NCBI GenBank assembly: GCA_030656215.1
Contig: JAUSOD010000049.1
Coordinates: forward strand, 16,020-80,019
Direction: 5' to 3'
DNA: 64,000 nucleotides
DNA from: Azoarcus sp.
GTDB taxonomy: Bacteria > Pseudomonadota > Gammaproteobacteria > Burkholderiales > Rhodocyclaceae
In this document: positions 18,047 to 26,299 of the stretch, one piece after another
How positions within the stretch are numbered: the stretch's first letter is position 1
Layout: each line of letters opens with the position of its first letter
Notes under the pieces: generated by a model
Told to the model about the DNA's origin: nothing
What the model saw: the letters and a program-made list of their open reading frames with translations, nothing else
The model's database searches: none
Made by a program: the position numbers and the translations under genes

Positions 18047-19574
18047 GGCTGGCCTCCGCAGCGTCGATACGGGTCGGGGTGCCGGCAATATCCAGTTGCA
18101 GGCGGGTCAGGAGGTTCTGGGCGACACGCATGCGATAGTCGGCGGAGGCACGCATGTCGGACAGCGGCTGAAAATCCCGGGCCAGCGCCGCGCGGGCGTC
18201 GGCCAGTGCCGCCGCATCGAAGGGGCGGCCGGTGAGGGCGGCCTCGGCATGGCGGGCGCGCTGCGGCGTGGCGGCCATGCCGCCGAACGCCAGCCGCGCC
18301 TCGGTGACCACGCCCTCATCCAGTGTCAGCGCAAACCCGGCGAAAACCGCCGAGATGTCCTGATCCTGCCGTTTGGAAATCTTCCACGCCCGAATGATGC
18401 GCTTGCCCGCGGCGGCGTCTCGCAGCGGGATACGCACCGCCTGCACGAACTCCCCCGGGGCCAGATCCTTCTTCTGATAGCCAAGGTAGAGCGCCTTGAG
18501 CGGCAGCACGCGGACGGTGGTGTCGCGGCGCAGCACGATTTCGGCACCGATCGCTATCAGCGCAGGCATGGCGTCGCCGATCGGACTGCCGTTGGCAATG
18601 TTGCCGCACAGCGTGCCGGCATTGCGGATCGGGCGTGAGGCGAAGCGGCGCCACAGTTCGGTGAGTTCCGGGTAATGCGGCAGGATGGCGGCGAAGGCAT
18701 CCTCCAGCGGCACGGCGGCGGCGATCTCGAGCTGGTCGGCGGTGTGCTCGATGCGGTGCAGTTCGCGCACCCGGCCGAGGTGGATCAGGACCTGCAGCAC
18801 GCGGAACTGCTTGGTGATCCACAGTCCGATGTCGGTGCCGCCGGCGAGCAGGGTGGCGAGCGGGTGGGTAGCGACCAGGGTGGCGAATTCGGCGAGTGAG
18901 CACGGGGCGATGAAGCGGCCCCGAGGGTGGCTGATGTCGAGCGTGCGCCCGTCGTCCAGCGCGACGAGGCGGGCGAGCAGCGCGTTTGACGCAGAGTCGG
19001 TTTCGCGCTGCCATAGTGGCGCAGGCAGTGGCGCAGGCAGTGAGTCTGGCTGTGGCGAAGACAGGGTGCCGCCCGCCGCGGGCAACTGGTACATCCGGTG
19101 TGCGGCGTCGATGATCGGCCGGTAGCCGGTGCAGCGGCACAGATTGCCCGACAGGGCGTCCGCAATCGCAGCGTCATCCGGCGTGGGGTCGGTCTGATAC
19201 AACCCGAACAGCGACATGACGAAGCCGGGGGTGCAGAAGCCGCACTGCGACCCGTGGCAGTCGACCATGGCCTGCTGTGCCGGATGCAGGACGCCGTCGC
19301 GCGCGCGCAGGCTTTCGACCGTAAACAAGGCCTTGCCATGCAGAGTAGGCAGCAACTGGATGCAGGCATTCACGCTGCGCCACTTGAGTTGGCCATTGCG
19401 CGCTTCTGCGACCACCACCGTGCATGCGCCGCAGTCGCCTTCGGCACAGCCTTCCTTGGTGCCGGTGCGTGCCTGATCCTCGCGCAGCCAGTTGAGCAGG
19501 GTGGTGGTCGGGGCGACCTGGCTCAGCCGGATGTCGCGGCCGTCGAGCAGGAAGTGGAGTTCTGCAGTGTTCAT
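18033..19574 (-). CDS. xdhA: Xanthine dehydrogenase, small subunit (2Fe-2S and FAD domains)
   Basis: 513 aa. The N-terminal plant-type 2Fe-2S cluster uses the Cys of KEGCAEGDCGACTVVV (about 41-56). The second cluster domain uses GSQCGFCTPGFVMSLFGL and NLCRCTGYRPIIDAAHRMY. The FAD domain has LLAGGTDIGLWITKQ and TLCGNIANGSPIGDAMPAL, and a CO_deh_flav_C end. It takes electrons from the Mo centre and passes them to NAD. It is first in the xdhABC-transporter operon; a weak TATAAA -10 (minus strand, 19619-19624) lies about 45 bases upstream, without a convincing -35. Confidence 0.96.
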   Translation of the reverse strand: MNTAELHFLLDGRDIRLSQVAPTTTLLNWLREDQARTGTKEGCAEGDCGACTVVVAEARNGQLKWRSVNACIQLLPTLHGKALFTVESLRARDGVLHPAQQAMVDCHGSQCGFCTPGFVMSLFGLYQTDPTPDDAAIADALSGNLCRCTGYRPIIDAAHRMYQLPAAGGTLSSPQPDSLPAPLPAPLWQRETDSASNALLARLVALDDGRTLDISHPRGRFIAPCSLAEFATLVATHPLATLLAGGTDIGLWITKQFRVLQVLIHLGRVRELHRIEHTADQLEIAAAVPLEDAFAAILPHYPELTELWRRFASRPIRNAGTLCGNIANGSPIGDAMPALIAIGAEIVLRRDTTVRVLPLKALYLGYQKKDLAPGEFVQAVRIPLRDAAAGKRIIRAWKISKRQDQDISAVFAGFALTLDEGVVTEARLAFGGMAATPQRARHAEAALTGRPFDAAALADARAALARDFQPLSDMRASADYRMRVAQNLLTRLQLDIAGTPTRIDAAEASHGQA

Positions 19575-19705
19575 GCGCCGAATTTAACACCAGTGTGAGC
19601 GGTGAGTGCGACGCTGCGTTTATACAAAATATTGATGTTTATGGAATTCGGGTGCCAAGCTGGTGCAGTGCGCAAAAACGTGCCCCATCCTGGCGCAAGA
19701 AGCCT

Positions 19706-20320
19706 TCAGGGGATGTCCAGCAAGCGGCTCTGGCGCGGCAGGTGGCGGGTGAGAAAGTCCATCTGGTCGGCCAGGATGTTGCGATTGCACAGAATCAGGT
19801 ACTCGGCCTTGTTCGGTACATAGGGCGCATACAGCAAGGCCATGCGTGCCTGTTCGGGGGTGCGGCCGCTCTTGCGCTGATTGCACGGGCGGCAGGCGGT
19901 GACCACGTTCATCCAGATGTCGCGTCCGCCCTGCGATACCGGCATCACGTGGTCGCGGGTGAGCTGGCTGCCCGGCAGACGGTGTCCGCAGTAGCCGCAC
20001 AGATGGCGGTCGCGGCGAAACAGTTCGCGATTGTTGAGCGGCGGGACCTGTGCCAGTGCGCCCGGGCGCAGCGCCCGGCCCTTGATCGCGATGATGCTCT
20101 GGGTGGTGATCTGGGAGCGCAATCCGGTCATGCGTGAGGTGCCGCCGAGAAAGCGGAACTCGTTGTCGCCGATGCTCCACGCGACCAGGTCGCGGGCGTG
20201 GTAGTGACAGGCGGCCTGCCACGAGATCCAGCGGTGCGGGGTGCCATTCATGTCGAGCGAGAGTATCCACGGATACTGACCATCGTCGTGGATGGCCACT
20301 CCGTCCGCGCCCAGCAGCAT
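19706..20320 (-). CDS. HNH endonuclease family protein
   Basis: About 204 aa. The C-terminal half has a classical HNH/zinc layout: RDRHLCGYCGHRL, then SQLTRDHVMPVSQGG (the His core), DIWMNVVTACRPCNQRKSGR and ARMALLYAPYVPNKAEYLIL. The N-terminal half (about 1-95) is conserved in the group (DDGQYPWILSLDMNG, HYHARDLVAWSIGD) but has no assigned role. This compact HNH family is widespread and chromosomal in betaproteobacteria and is not obviously phage or restriction related. An alternative GTG start at 20341 lies just after GGAGGG. Function is unknown beyond predicted nuclease activity. Confidence 0.75.
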   Translation of the reverse strand: MLLGADGVAIHDDGQYPWILSLDMNGTPHRWISWQAACHYHARDLVAWSIGDNEFRFLGGTSRMTGLRSQITTQSIIAIKGRALRPGALAQVPPLNNRELFRRDRHLCGYCGHRLPGSQLTRDHVMPVSQGGRDIWMNVVTACRPCNQRKSGRTPEQARMALLYAPYVPNKAEYLILCNRNILADQMDFLTRHLPRQSRLLDIP

Positions 20321-20468
20321 CAATCCATGATCGATCAGCACGCTCCCTCCATCACCCTCGGAATAGCGCGCCGGAACGCGACGCACCCCGTGTGCGAATG
20401 AAAACAGACATCAACCCGCAGCGCAAGCACACCCCACGCGGTCGGCCCGCTACGGGGCCGGCTGGCAC

Positions 20469-21014
20469 TCAGCGCGGTGGGTTGAGGGGACCAATGCTGC
20501 CGGTGTGGAACGACCACTTGCCGTTGCGGCGATCCTCGAAGAAGTGGCGCAGACTCAGTGCGATGGTGCGGAAGGCGATCTCGTCCCACGGGATGTCGGC
20601 TTCATCGAACAGCGCAACCTCGAGCGATTCTTCGCCAGCGCGAAAATCCAGATCAAGGAGTCTGGCACGGTACACGATGTGCACCTGGCTGATATGGGGG
20701 ACGTCGATCAGGGTGTATATCTCGCCGACTGTGATGCGGGCACATGCTTCTTCCAGCGTTTCGCGCGCGGCTGCCTCGGCGGTGGTTTCGCTGTTTTCCA
20801 TGAAACCCGCGGGCAGGGTCCATTTGCCATAGCAGGGCTCGATGGCACGCTTGCACAGCAGGATCTGTTCGCCCCATTCGGCGATTGCGCCCACGACGAG
20901 CTTGGGGTTCTGGTAATGGATGCTGCCGCAGCTGTCGCAGACGTGACGCGGCAGCGCATCGCCGGGCGGGATGCGTAAGGTGACCGTGGCGCCGCAACTG
21001 GAGCAGTAGTTCAT
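20469..21014 (-). CDS. NUDIX hydrolase with N-terminal zinc ribbon
   Basis: 181 aa from MNYCSSCGATVTLRI. Two CxxC pairs (CSSCG and CDSCGSIHYQNPK) make a small zinc ribbon, followed by a Nudix box GFMENSETTAEAAARETLEE of the G-x5-E-x7-RE-x2-EE form. The C-terminus has VHIVYRARLLDLDF. The layout is like NudC or ADP-ribose pyrophosphatase relatives, hydrolysing a nucleoside diphosphate linked to another group. The substrate is not predictable. An ATG nine bases upstream (21023) is a possible start; neither has a strong ribosome site. It is divergent from the HDOD-GGDEF gene. Confidence 0.85.
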   Translation of the reverse strand: MNYCSSCGATVTLRIPPGDALPRHVCDSCGSIHYQNPKLVVGAIAEWGEQILLCKRAIEPCYGKWTLPAGFMENSETTAEAAARETLEEACARITVGEIYTLIDVPHISQVHIVYRARLLDLDFRAGEESLEVALFDEADIPWDEIAFRTIALSLRHFFEDRRNGKWSFHTGSIGPLNPPR

Positions 21015-21136
21015 CGGCAACATTTTCTTGATGGCAAGCCCTGATTCTAATCCGCAAAGCCCAATCTGGCGTCGCTTAGCTGGCAGTGTCAAGGCGGTCA
21101 CGGTAAAGTGATGCGATCAGACCGTCAGACGAAACC

Positions 21137-23119
21137 ATGTCCCCTCCGATTGAAATGAACCGTTTCGCGCAGCTCAAGGCAACCGGTGAGCTTCCCTCGC
21201 CCCGCGGGGTGGCACTTGCCGTGATCCGCATGACGCAGGATGAAGAGGTGTCGATGTCGGAGCTCGCTCGGGCGATCAAGGGTGATCCCGCGTTTGTCGG
21301 ACGGCTGGTGAAGGCGGCAAACGGGCTGGTGGGGCGGCAGCGGCGGGCTGTCGTTTCGGTGAACGACGCCCTGATGGTGCTCGGTCTGCCGGCGGTGCGG
21401 AGCATGGCGCTCGGCTTCTCCTTGTTGTCGAACTATCGCAAGGGGAGTTGTGCCGGTTTTGACTACGACCGGTTCTGGTCCTCTTCCTTGCTGATGGCGC
21501 TTTCGATGCAGACGCTGGTTCAGCGTTTGCGCGTCGGTGCTGCCGACGAAGCTTTCAGCGTCGGGTTGATGGCCCGAATCGGCGAGCTTGCGCTTGCTTC
21601 GGTTTATCCGGCTGAGTACGCGCGGCTGCTGAAAGAGGTTCAGCGTTCCCCGGAACTTCGCCTGCTCGACCTTGAGCAGAAAGTGCTGGCATTGACGCAT
21701 CGTGAGCTGGGTGCCGCCATGCTGGCCGACTGGGGACTGCCTGCCGTCTTTACCGGGCCGGTATGTTTTTTTGAGCAACCCGATAAGGCTGCCTTCGCGC
21801 AGGATAGTCGCGAGTCGTCCTTGATACAGTGCCTCATTCTGGCGCGGGCGATCGCCGAGATCTGTCTGGCTCCCGAAGCGGAGCAGCCTGCGCTGATGGG
21901 CATGGTGCTGAAGATGGCATTGCGGCTGGGTTATACCCGGGAGTCTTTTGTCGAGACCTGCATCAAGGTTGCACAGCAATGGGTGGAGTGGGGGCAGTTG
22001 CTGCACTTGAAGACAGCTCAGCCGCCCGCGTTTTCTGAACTTGGTCTGGAGCGCGAGGCGGTTGTCGCCCTCCGCGATGAACGCCCGTTTGCAGAGAAGG
22101 TGACGGAGGCCTTGCTCGAGCCGGTACCCGGGGTGATTACGTCCGGTCTGCGCATTCTGGTGGCGGTCGACGATCTTCGCGATCGCGATCTGCTCAGAGA
22201 CCTGCTTGCCGAAGCCGGGCATCAGGTTTTCGAGACTGCAGGCGCGGCCTCGTTGATGGAGCGGGTCGTCGAAATACAGCCGCACCTGATGGTGCTCGAC
22301 TGCAGCGCGCAAAGTGGCGAGTATGCCGGGCTGGTCCGGTCGCTGCGTGCGACCCGCGTTGGACGTGGCGTCTACCTTCTGCTGCTCACGCCCGCGAATG
22401 ACGAAGCAGTCGCGCTCGAGATGTTCGAGTCCGGTGCCGATGATTTTGTCGGCAAGCCGGTAAATCCGAGGATGCTGATGGCGCGGCTGCATGCCGGGGA
22501 GCGTGTTGTGCGCTTGCAGCAGGAGCTTGAGCGTGATCGTGAAGAGGTTCGGCACTTCGCCGCCGAGCTGGCTATTTCAAATCGGCGCCTTCAGGAAGCA
22601 GCCTTGACCGACGCCCTGACCGGATTTCCGAATCGGCGTTATGCAATCGACCGGGTCCAGCAAGAGTGGACGGCTTCTACCCGCAACCGTCGGCCGCTGT
22701 CGTGCATGGTGATTGATCTCGATGGCTTCAAGTTGATCAACGATACGCATGGGCACGATGTAGGTGACATGGTGCTGCGTCAGGTTGCCGATGCGCTGCG
22801 GGGGGCCGTGCGTGGTCAGGATGTCATCTGCCGGACCGGTGGCGATGAGTTTCTGGTGATTTGCCCCGAGACCGAGCTTGCAGCGGCAAAGGTTTGCGCA
22901 GAGCGTTTGCGGGCGGCCGTGGACAAGCTCTCGATCGAAACGGGCGGTCCGCTGCTGGCCTTGACGATCAGCGTGGGGGTGGCGGTGCGCGACGACTCGA
23001 TGGCCGACCTGGATGCGCTGATCAAGCAGGCAGACCGATCTGCCTATATGGCCAAGCGGGAGGGGCGGAACCGGGTGGCATCGATTCAGGTTGCCCGGTC
23101 TGGCGAACTGAACACCTGA
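21137..23119 (+). CDS. HDOD-receiver-GGDEF protein, predicted diguanylate cyclase
   Basis: 660 aa. Residues 1-270 are an HDOD domain (PSPRGVALAVIRM, GDPAFVGRLVKAANGLVG, VSVNDALMVLGLPAVRSMAL). Residues 335-465 are a receiver with VDD acidic residues, the phospho-acceptor in LMVLDCS, a Thr in LLLTPAND and the Lys of VGKPVNP. A coiled linker leads to a GGDEF domain (about 490-655) with LTGFPNRRYA, HGHDVGDMVLRQ and an intact RTGGDEFLVI active site. It should make c-di-GMP under phospho-control. It lies just before flhDC, a suggestive but unproven link to motility. No RxxD inhibitory site is obvious ahead of GGDEF. Confidence 0.9.
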   Translation: MSPPIEMNRFAQLKATGELPSPRGVALAVIRMTQDEEVSMSELARAIKGDPAFVGRLVKAANGLVGRQRRAVVSVNDALMVLGLPAVRSMALGFSLLSNYRKGSCAGFDYDRFWSSSLLMALSMQTLVQRLRVGAADEAFSVGLMARIGELALASVYPAEYARLLKEVQRSPELRLLDLEQKVLALTHRELGAAMLADWGLPAVFTGPVCFFEQPDKAAFAQDSRESSLIQCLILARAIAEICLAPEAEQPALMGMVLKMALRLGYTRESFVETCIKVAQQWVEWGQLLHLKTAQPPAFSELGLEREAVVALRDERPFAEKVTEALLEPVPGVITSGLRILVAVDDLRDRDLLRDLLAEAGHQVFETAGAASLMERVVEIQPHLMVLDCSAQSGEYAGLVRSLRATRVGRGVYLLLLTPANDEAVALEMFESGADDFVGKPVNPRMLMARLHAGERVVRLQQELERDREEVRHFAAELAISNRRLQEAALTDALTGFPNRRYAIDRVQQEWTASTRNRRPLSCMVIDLDGFKLINDTHGHDVGDMVLRQVADALRGAVRGQDVICRTGGDEFLVICPETELAAAKVCAERLRAAVDKLSIETGGPLLALTISVGVAVRDDSMADLDALIKQADRSAYMAKREGRNRVASIQVARSGELNT

Positions 23120-23152
23120 AGTGGCTGATGAACGCTCGAGTGTCGATATCTT

Positions 23153-23178
23153 GAGTTGTTGTTTTTTAACGACAGCTC
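23153..23178 (+). promoter_or_regulatory. Hairpin in the flhD upstream region
   Basis: GAGTTGTTGTT pairs with AACGACAGCTC (11 bp, two G-U) around a TTTT loop. No U-run follows the stem, so it does not look like a terminator for the GGDEF gene upstream. It may be a structured element in the flhD leader or intergenic RNA. Confidence 0.4.
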
Positions 23179-23268
23179 AAACCCCTCTGCGAGAAGGGGA
23201 AAACTTGCGATTGTTCATGAATTACTTTAACTTCAAACCCGCTTGTCCCTGAAAGGGAACCTTATTTC

Positions 23269-23586
23269 ATGAAACGCCCCGATTTTCAAGATGAGATACG
23301 CGAACTGAATCTTGCCTATCTCATGCTCGCGCAGCAAATGCTGCGCAGTGACTACGAGACCGCGATGTTCCGGCTGGGGCTGGACAAGGAAGTTGCCGAT
23401 TTTGTCGAAGGGCTTTCGGCGGCCAAGCTGGTGCGTATGGCGGGAAGCCAGATGCTGGTGCCGCAATTCCGTTTCAATGACGAGCAGCTCGCCCGTCTGA
23501 TGGCGGGTGAAGGTCGTGACCCAGCCACCTCAAGTCTGCATGCAGCGATCATTGCTGCGGGCAAGGCTGCCGAGGGTGCGACCTGA
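23269..23586 (+). CDS. flhD: Flagellar transcriptional regulator FlhD
   Basis: 105 aa, typical FlhD length. The N-terminal helices RELNLAYLMLAQQMLRSDYE and TAMFRLGLDKEVADFVEGLS match the family, followed by KLVRMAGSQMLVPQFRF. With FlhC it forms the FlhD4C2 complex that activates class II flagellar promoters including the fliA gene. GAAAGGGAACC precedes the ATG. It is followed by flhC 10 bases later. No sigma-28 site is present, as expected for a class I gene. Confidence 0.96.
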   Translation: MKRPDFQDEIRELNLAYLMLAQQMLRSDYETAMFRLGLDKEVADFVEGLSAAKLVRMAGSQMLVPQFRFNDEQLARLMAGEGRDPATSSLHAAIIAAGKAAEGAT

Positions 23587-23596
23587 GGAGATGAAT

Positions 23597-24151
23597 ATGA
23601 AGAACAAACGAATCATCGACGAAGCTGCCGACATTGACCGTGCGGTGGAAATGGTCCAGCTGGGCGCCCGCATGCAGATGCTTGAGGTGGAAACCCAGCT
23701 TAGCCGTGAGAAGCTGCTCAAGATTTACAAAGAGGTCCGCGGTGTCTCCCCCCCGAAGGGGATGTTGCCGTTTTCAACCGACTGGTTCATGACCTGGCAG
23801 CCGAACGTACATGCATCACTGTTCATGGGCTTTCATCGCTTCTTTGAGCAGCGTGCGGGTATGAGCGGGCTCGATGCCATCATCAAGTCTTACCACCTCT
23901 ATCTCGATCAGATTGAATCGGGGCAGATGGAGCCGGTGCTGAGCCTGACGCGTGCCTGGACCCTGGTGCGTTTCTTCGACGCTGATCTGCTGGACCTGGC
24001 CTCATGTACTTGCTGTGGCGGGCGTTTTGTGGCGCATGCCTACGACCCGACCCACGCCTTTGTCTGCGGTCTGTGCAACATGCCTTCACGTGCGGGCAAG
24101 TCCAAGCGCGCGGTGGTACGAAAAACCAAGGTGCGTGAAGTGGTCGTCTGA
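23597..24151 (+). CDS. flhC: Flagellar transcriptional regulator FlhC
   Basis: 184 aa. A GAGGAG site directly abuts an ATG at 23591, leaving zero spacing; the ATG at 23597 has proper six-base spacing, so it is chosen (MKNKRIIDEAADIDRAVEM). FlhC features are QLGARMQMLEVETQLSREKL, GMLPFSTDWFMTWQPNVHAS and the four-Cys zinc site ASCTCCGGRFV/FVCGLCNMPS near residues 136-160. It is the DNA-binding half of the flagellar master regulator. A strong terminator follows, separating it from motA. Confidence 0.96.
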   Translation: MKNKRIIDEAADIDRAVEMVQLGARMQMLEVETQLSREKLLKIYKEVRGVSPPKGMLPFSTDWFMTWQPNVHASLFMGFHRFFEQRAGMSGLDAIIKSYHLYLDQIESGQMEPVLSLTRAWTLVRFFDADLLDLASCTCCGGRFVAHAYDPTHAFVCGLCNMPSRAGKSKRAVVRKTKVREVVV

Positions 24152-24172
24152 CCGTCCACTGCCGCATCCAAA

Positions 24173-24201
24173 GGCTGCCGCGTATTCGGCAGCCTTTTTT
24201 T
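24173..24201 (+). terminator. Rho-independent terminator after flhC
   Basis: GGCTGCCG pairs with CGGCAGCC across the loop CGTATT and is followed by seven T. It ends the flhDC transcript 21 bases after the stop and isolates the motA sigma-28 promoter. Confidence 0.92.
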
Positions 24202-24213
24202 CGTACCTCGCGT

Positions 24214-24240
24214 TCAAGTTTTGCCGGCCTCGGCCGTTAC
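24214..24240 (+). promoter_or_regulatory. Sigma-28 promoter of motA
   Basis: -35 TCAAGTTT (24214-24221), 11-base spacer, -10 GCCGTTAC (24233-24240, 6/8 to GCCGATAA). It lies 46 bases before the motA GTG and just after the flhC terminator. Confidence 0.82.
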
Positions 24241-24286
24241 AATCTGACAACTATCAATGCTTGTGGCACGTTGCCTGGAGTAAGCA

Positions 24287-25141
24287 GTGTATTTGATCAT
24301 CGGCTACGTCATCGTTCTTGCGGCATCGCTGGGAACCTATGCGATGCACGGCAGTTTGCTGGCGCTTTGGGTGCCGCTCGAGTACGTCGCCATATTCGGT
24401 TTGATGATCGGTGGTTTTGTGGCGGGCAATGGCCCTAAGGCGATAAAGGCAACGCTCGGCTCCCTGAGTCTGGCGGTCAAAGGCTCCAAGTACAACCGCG
24501 CCCTCTATGTCGATCTGCTGGCGATGATGTTCGAGATTCTGGCCAAGGTGCGCAAGGAAGGCCTGATGTCGATTGAAAACGACATCGAGAATCCGGATGC
24601 CAGCCCGATTTTCTCCAAGTATCCGAGCGTGACCTCCGATCACCACGTGGTCGAATTCCTGTGCGATTACCTGCGCATGATGGTGGGCGGCAACCTGAAT
24701 GCGTTCGAGATCGAGAGCCTGATGGACATGGAGATCGAAACCCATCACCAGGAGGCACACGTGGCGCCGCACATCGTGTCCAAGGTGGCCGATGCGGTGC
24801 CGGCATTCGGTATCGTGGTGGCGGTGATGGGGGTGGTGAACGTGATGGGTTCGGTCGGCGAGCCGCCTGCCGTGCTCGGCAAGATGATTGGCGGTGCGCT
24901 GGTCGGTACTTTCCTCGGTATTCTGGTGTCGTATGGCTTCGTGGCTCCGCTTGCGAGTCAGATCGAGCAGAAGGTCGAGGAGGGCGGCAAGATCTATCAG
25001 GTGATGAAGGTGGTGCTGCTCGCGAGCATGAACGGCTACGCGCCGCAGGTTGCGGTCGAGTTCGGGCGCAAGGTGCTTTACTCGACCGATCGTCCGACCT
25101 TCATCGAGATGGAAGAAGAAATCAAGAGTCGCAAGGGTTGA
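24287..25141 (+). CDS. motA: Flagellar motor stator protein MotA
   Basis: 284 aa, GTG start with GGAG seven bases upstream. Four membrane helices (for example YLIIGYVIVLAASLGTYAM and a C-terminal pair around AFGIVVAVMGVVNVMGSVG and LGKMIGGALVGTFLGILVSY), and the charged cytoplasmic loop RKEGLMSIENDIENPDASPI that contacts FliG. With MotB it forms the proton channel that drives rotation. Transcribed from its own sigma-28 promoter. motB begins 73 bases later. Confidence 0.97.
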   Translation: MYLIIGYVIVLAASLGTYAMHGSLLALWVPLEYVAIFGLMIGGFVAGNGPKAIKATLGSLSLAVKGSKYNRALYVDLLAMMFEILAKVRKEGLMSIENDIENPDASPIFSKYPSVTSDHHVVEFLCDYLRMMVGGNLNAFEIESLMDMEIETHHQEAHVAPHIVSKVADAVPAFGIVVAVMGVVNVMGSVGEPPAVLGKMIGGALVGTFLGILVSYGFVAPLASQIEQKVEEGGKIYQVMKVVLLASMNGYAPQVAVEFGRKVLYSTDRPTFIEMEEEIKSRKG

Positions 25142-25214
25142 GGCGAGGCATGACAAGGTCCTGCTTCCTGTCGCTGGTTTGTGGTGTGGGCTCCGCCCGG
25201 CCCGGGGGTGAGGT

Positions 25215-26231
25215 GTGAGCGACGACTCCCAGCAACCCATTATCGTCAAGCGCATCAAGAAGGGCGGCGGTGGCGCGCATGGTGGCGCGTGGAAGATTGC
25301 CTATGCCGACTTCGTGACTGCGATGATGGCCTTCTTCCTCCTCATGTGGCTGCTGGGCTCGACCGCACAGGGTGATCTCCAGGGCATTGCCGACCACTTC
25401 CAGAATCCGCTCAAGCTGGCGATGTCGGGTGGTTCGGGCTCTGGCGACAGCTCCAGTATTCTGCAGGGGGGTGGCGAGGATCTGTCGCGCAAGGTCGGCC
25501 AGGTCAAGCGGGGGGATACGCCCAGTACAAGGGCGATCAACGTCGATGCGGGGCGGCAGCGGGAGATGGCGGCGGCTCCTGATCGGGACGCCGAGGCCAG
25601 CGAGCTGCGGCGCGAGCGCTCGCGGCTGATCGACCTCAAGGGACGTATCGAGGCCATCATTGAGGCCGATCCGCAGCTGCGCGAGTTCAAGAACCAGATC
25701 CTGATGGACATCACCACTGAAGGTTTGCGAATTCAGCTGGTCGATGAGCAGAACCGGCCGATGTTCATGTCCGCGAGTGCAGAGCTACGCCCCTATACCC
25801 GTGACCTGCTGCGCGCCATCGGGCGAGCGCTCAATGACGTGGGAAATCGGGTGAGTCTGTCCGGTCATACCGACTCGTCGCAGTATGCAGGTGGGGACCG
25901 CGGCTTCTCCAACTGGGAGCTGTCGAGCAACCGGGCCAATTCGTCGCGTCGGGAGCTGGTGCTGGGCGGGCTGGAGATGGCCAAAGTGGTTCGGGTCGTC
26001 GGGCTGGCCGATACCATCCCGATGAAGAAGGAAGATCCGTTCGATCCAATCAACCGGCGGATCAGTATCATCGTGCTCAACAAGCGCGCCGAGGAGGCGA
26101 TTCGCGGTGAGAGCGGGCAACTCGATGTGGATGCCTCTGCGCCCGTTGATACGAGCGGACTCACCGATCGTATTCAGCGTGAAGCGTCGCCCGGCGCTCG
26201 ACCGGGTATCGTTCTTCCACCGATACGCTAG
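25215..26231 (+). CDS. motB: Flagellar motor stator protein MotB
   Basis: 338 aa, GTG start. The single N-terminal membrane helix contains the proton-carrying Asp32 in AYADFVTAMMAFFLLMWLLG, followed by the plug segment. The OmpA-like peptidoglycan-binding domain (about 165-290) has VDEQNRPMFMSASAEL, RVSLSGHTDS and NWELSSNRANSSRRELV. It anchors the stator to the cell wall. The C-terminal 40 residues are a low-complexity tail. The proton-type Asp position matches E. coli MotB. Confidence 0.97.
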   Translation: MSDDSQQPIIVKRIKKGGGGAHGGAWKIAYADFVTAMMAFFLLMWLLGSTAQGDLQGIADHFQNPLKLAMSGGSGSGDSSSILQGGGEDLSRKVGQVKRGDTPSTRAINVDAGRQREMAAAPDRDAEASELRRERSRLIDLKGRIEAIIEADPQLREFKNQILMDITTEGLRIQLVDEQNRPMFMSASAELRPYTRDLLRAIGRALNDVGNRVSLSGHTDSSQYAGGDRGFSNWELSSNRANSSRRELVLGGLEMAKVVRVVGLADTIPMKKEDPFDPINRRISIIVLNKRAEEAIRGESGQLDVDASAPVDTSGLTDRIQREASPGARPGIVLPPIR

Positions 26232-26299
26232 CCGGCTGGCAACGCTGCCTGTTGCTCGCTGACTGCGGGTCTGTCCCACGTCTTTGACGAGGTTTGCCC

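Noticed and set aside
21125..22555. Minus-strand open frame of 476 codons opposite the HDOD-GGDEF gene
   Set aside because: The plus-strand protein has three intact domains; the antisense frame has none.
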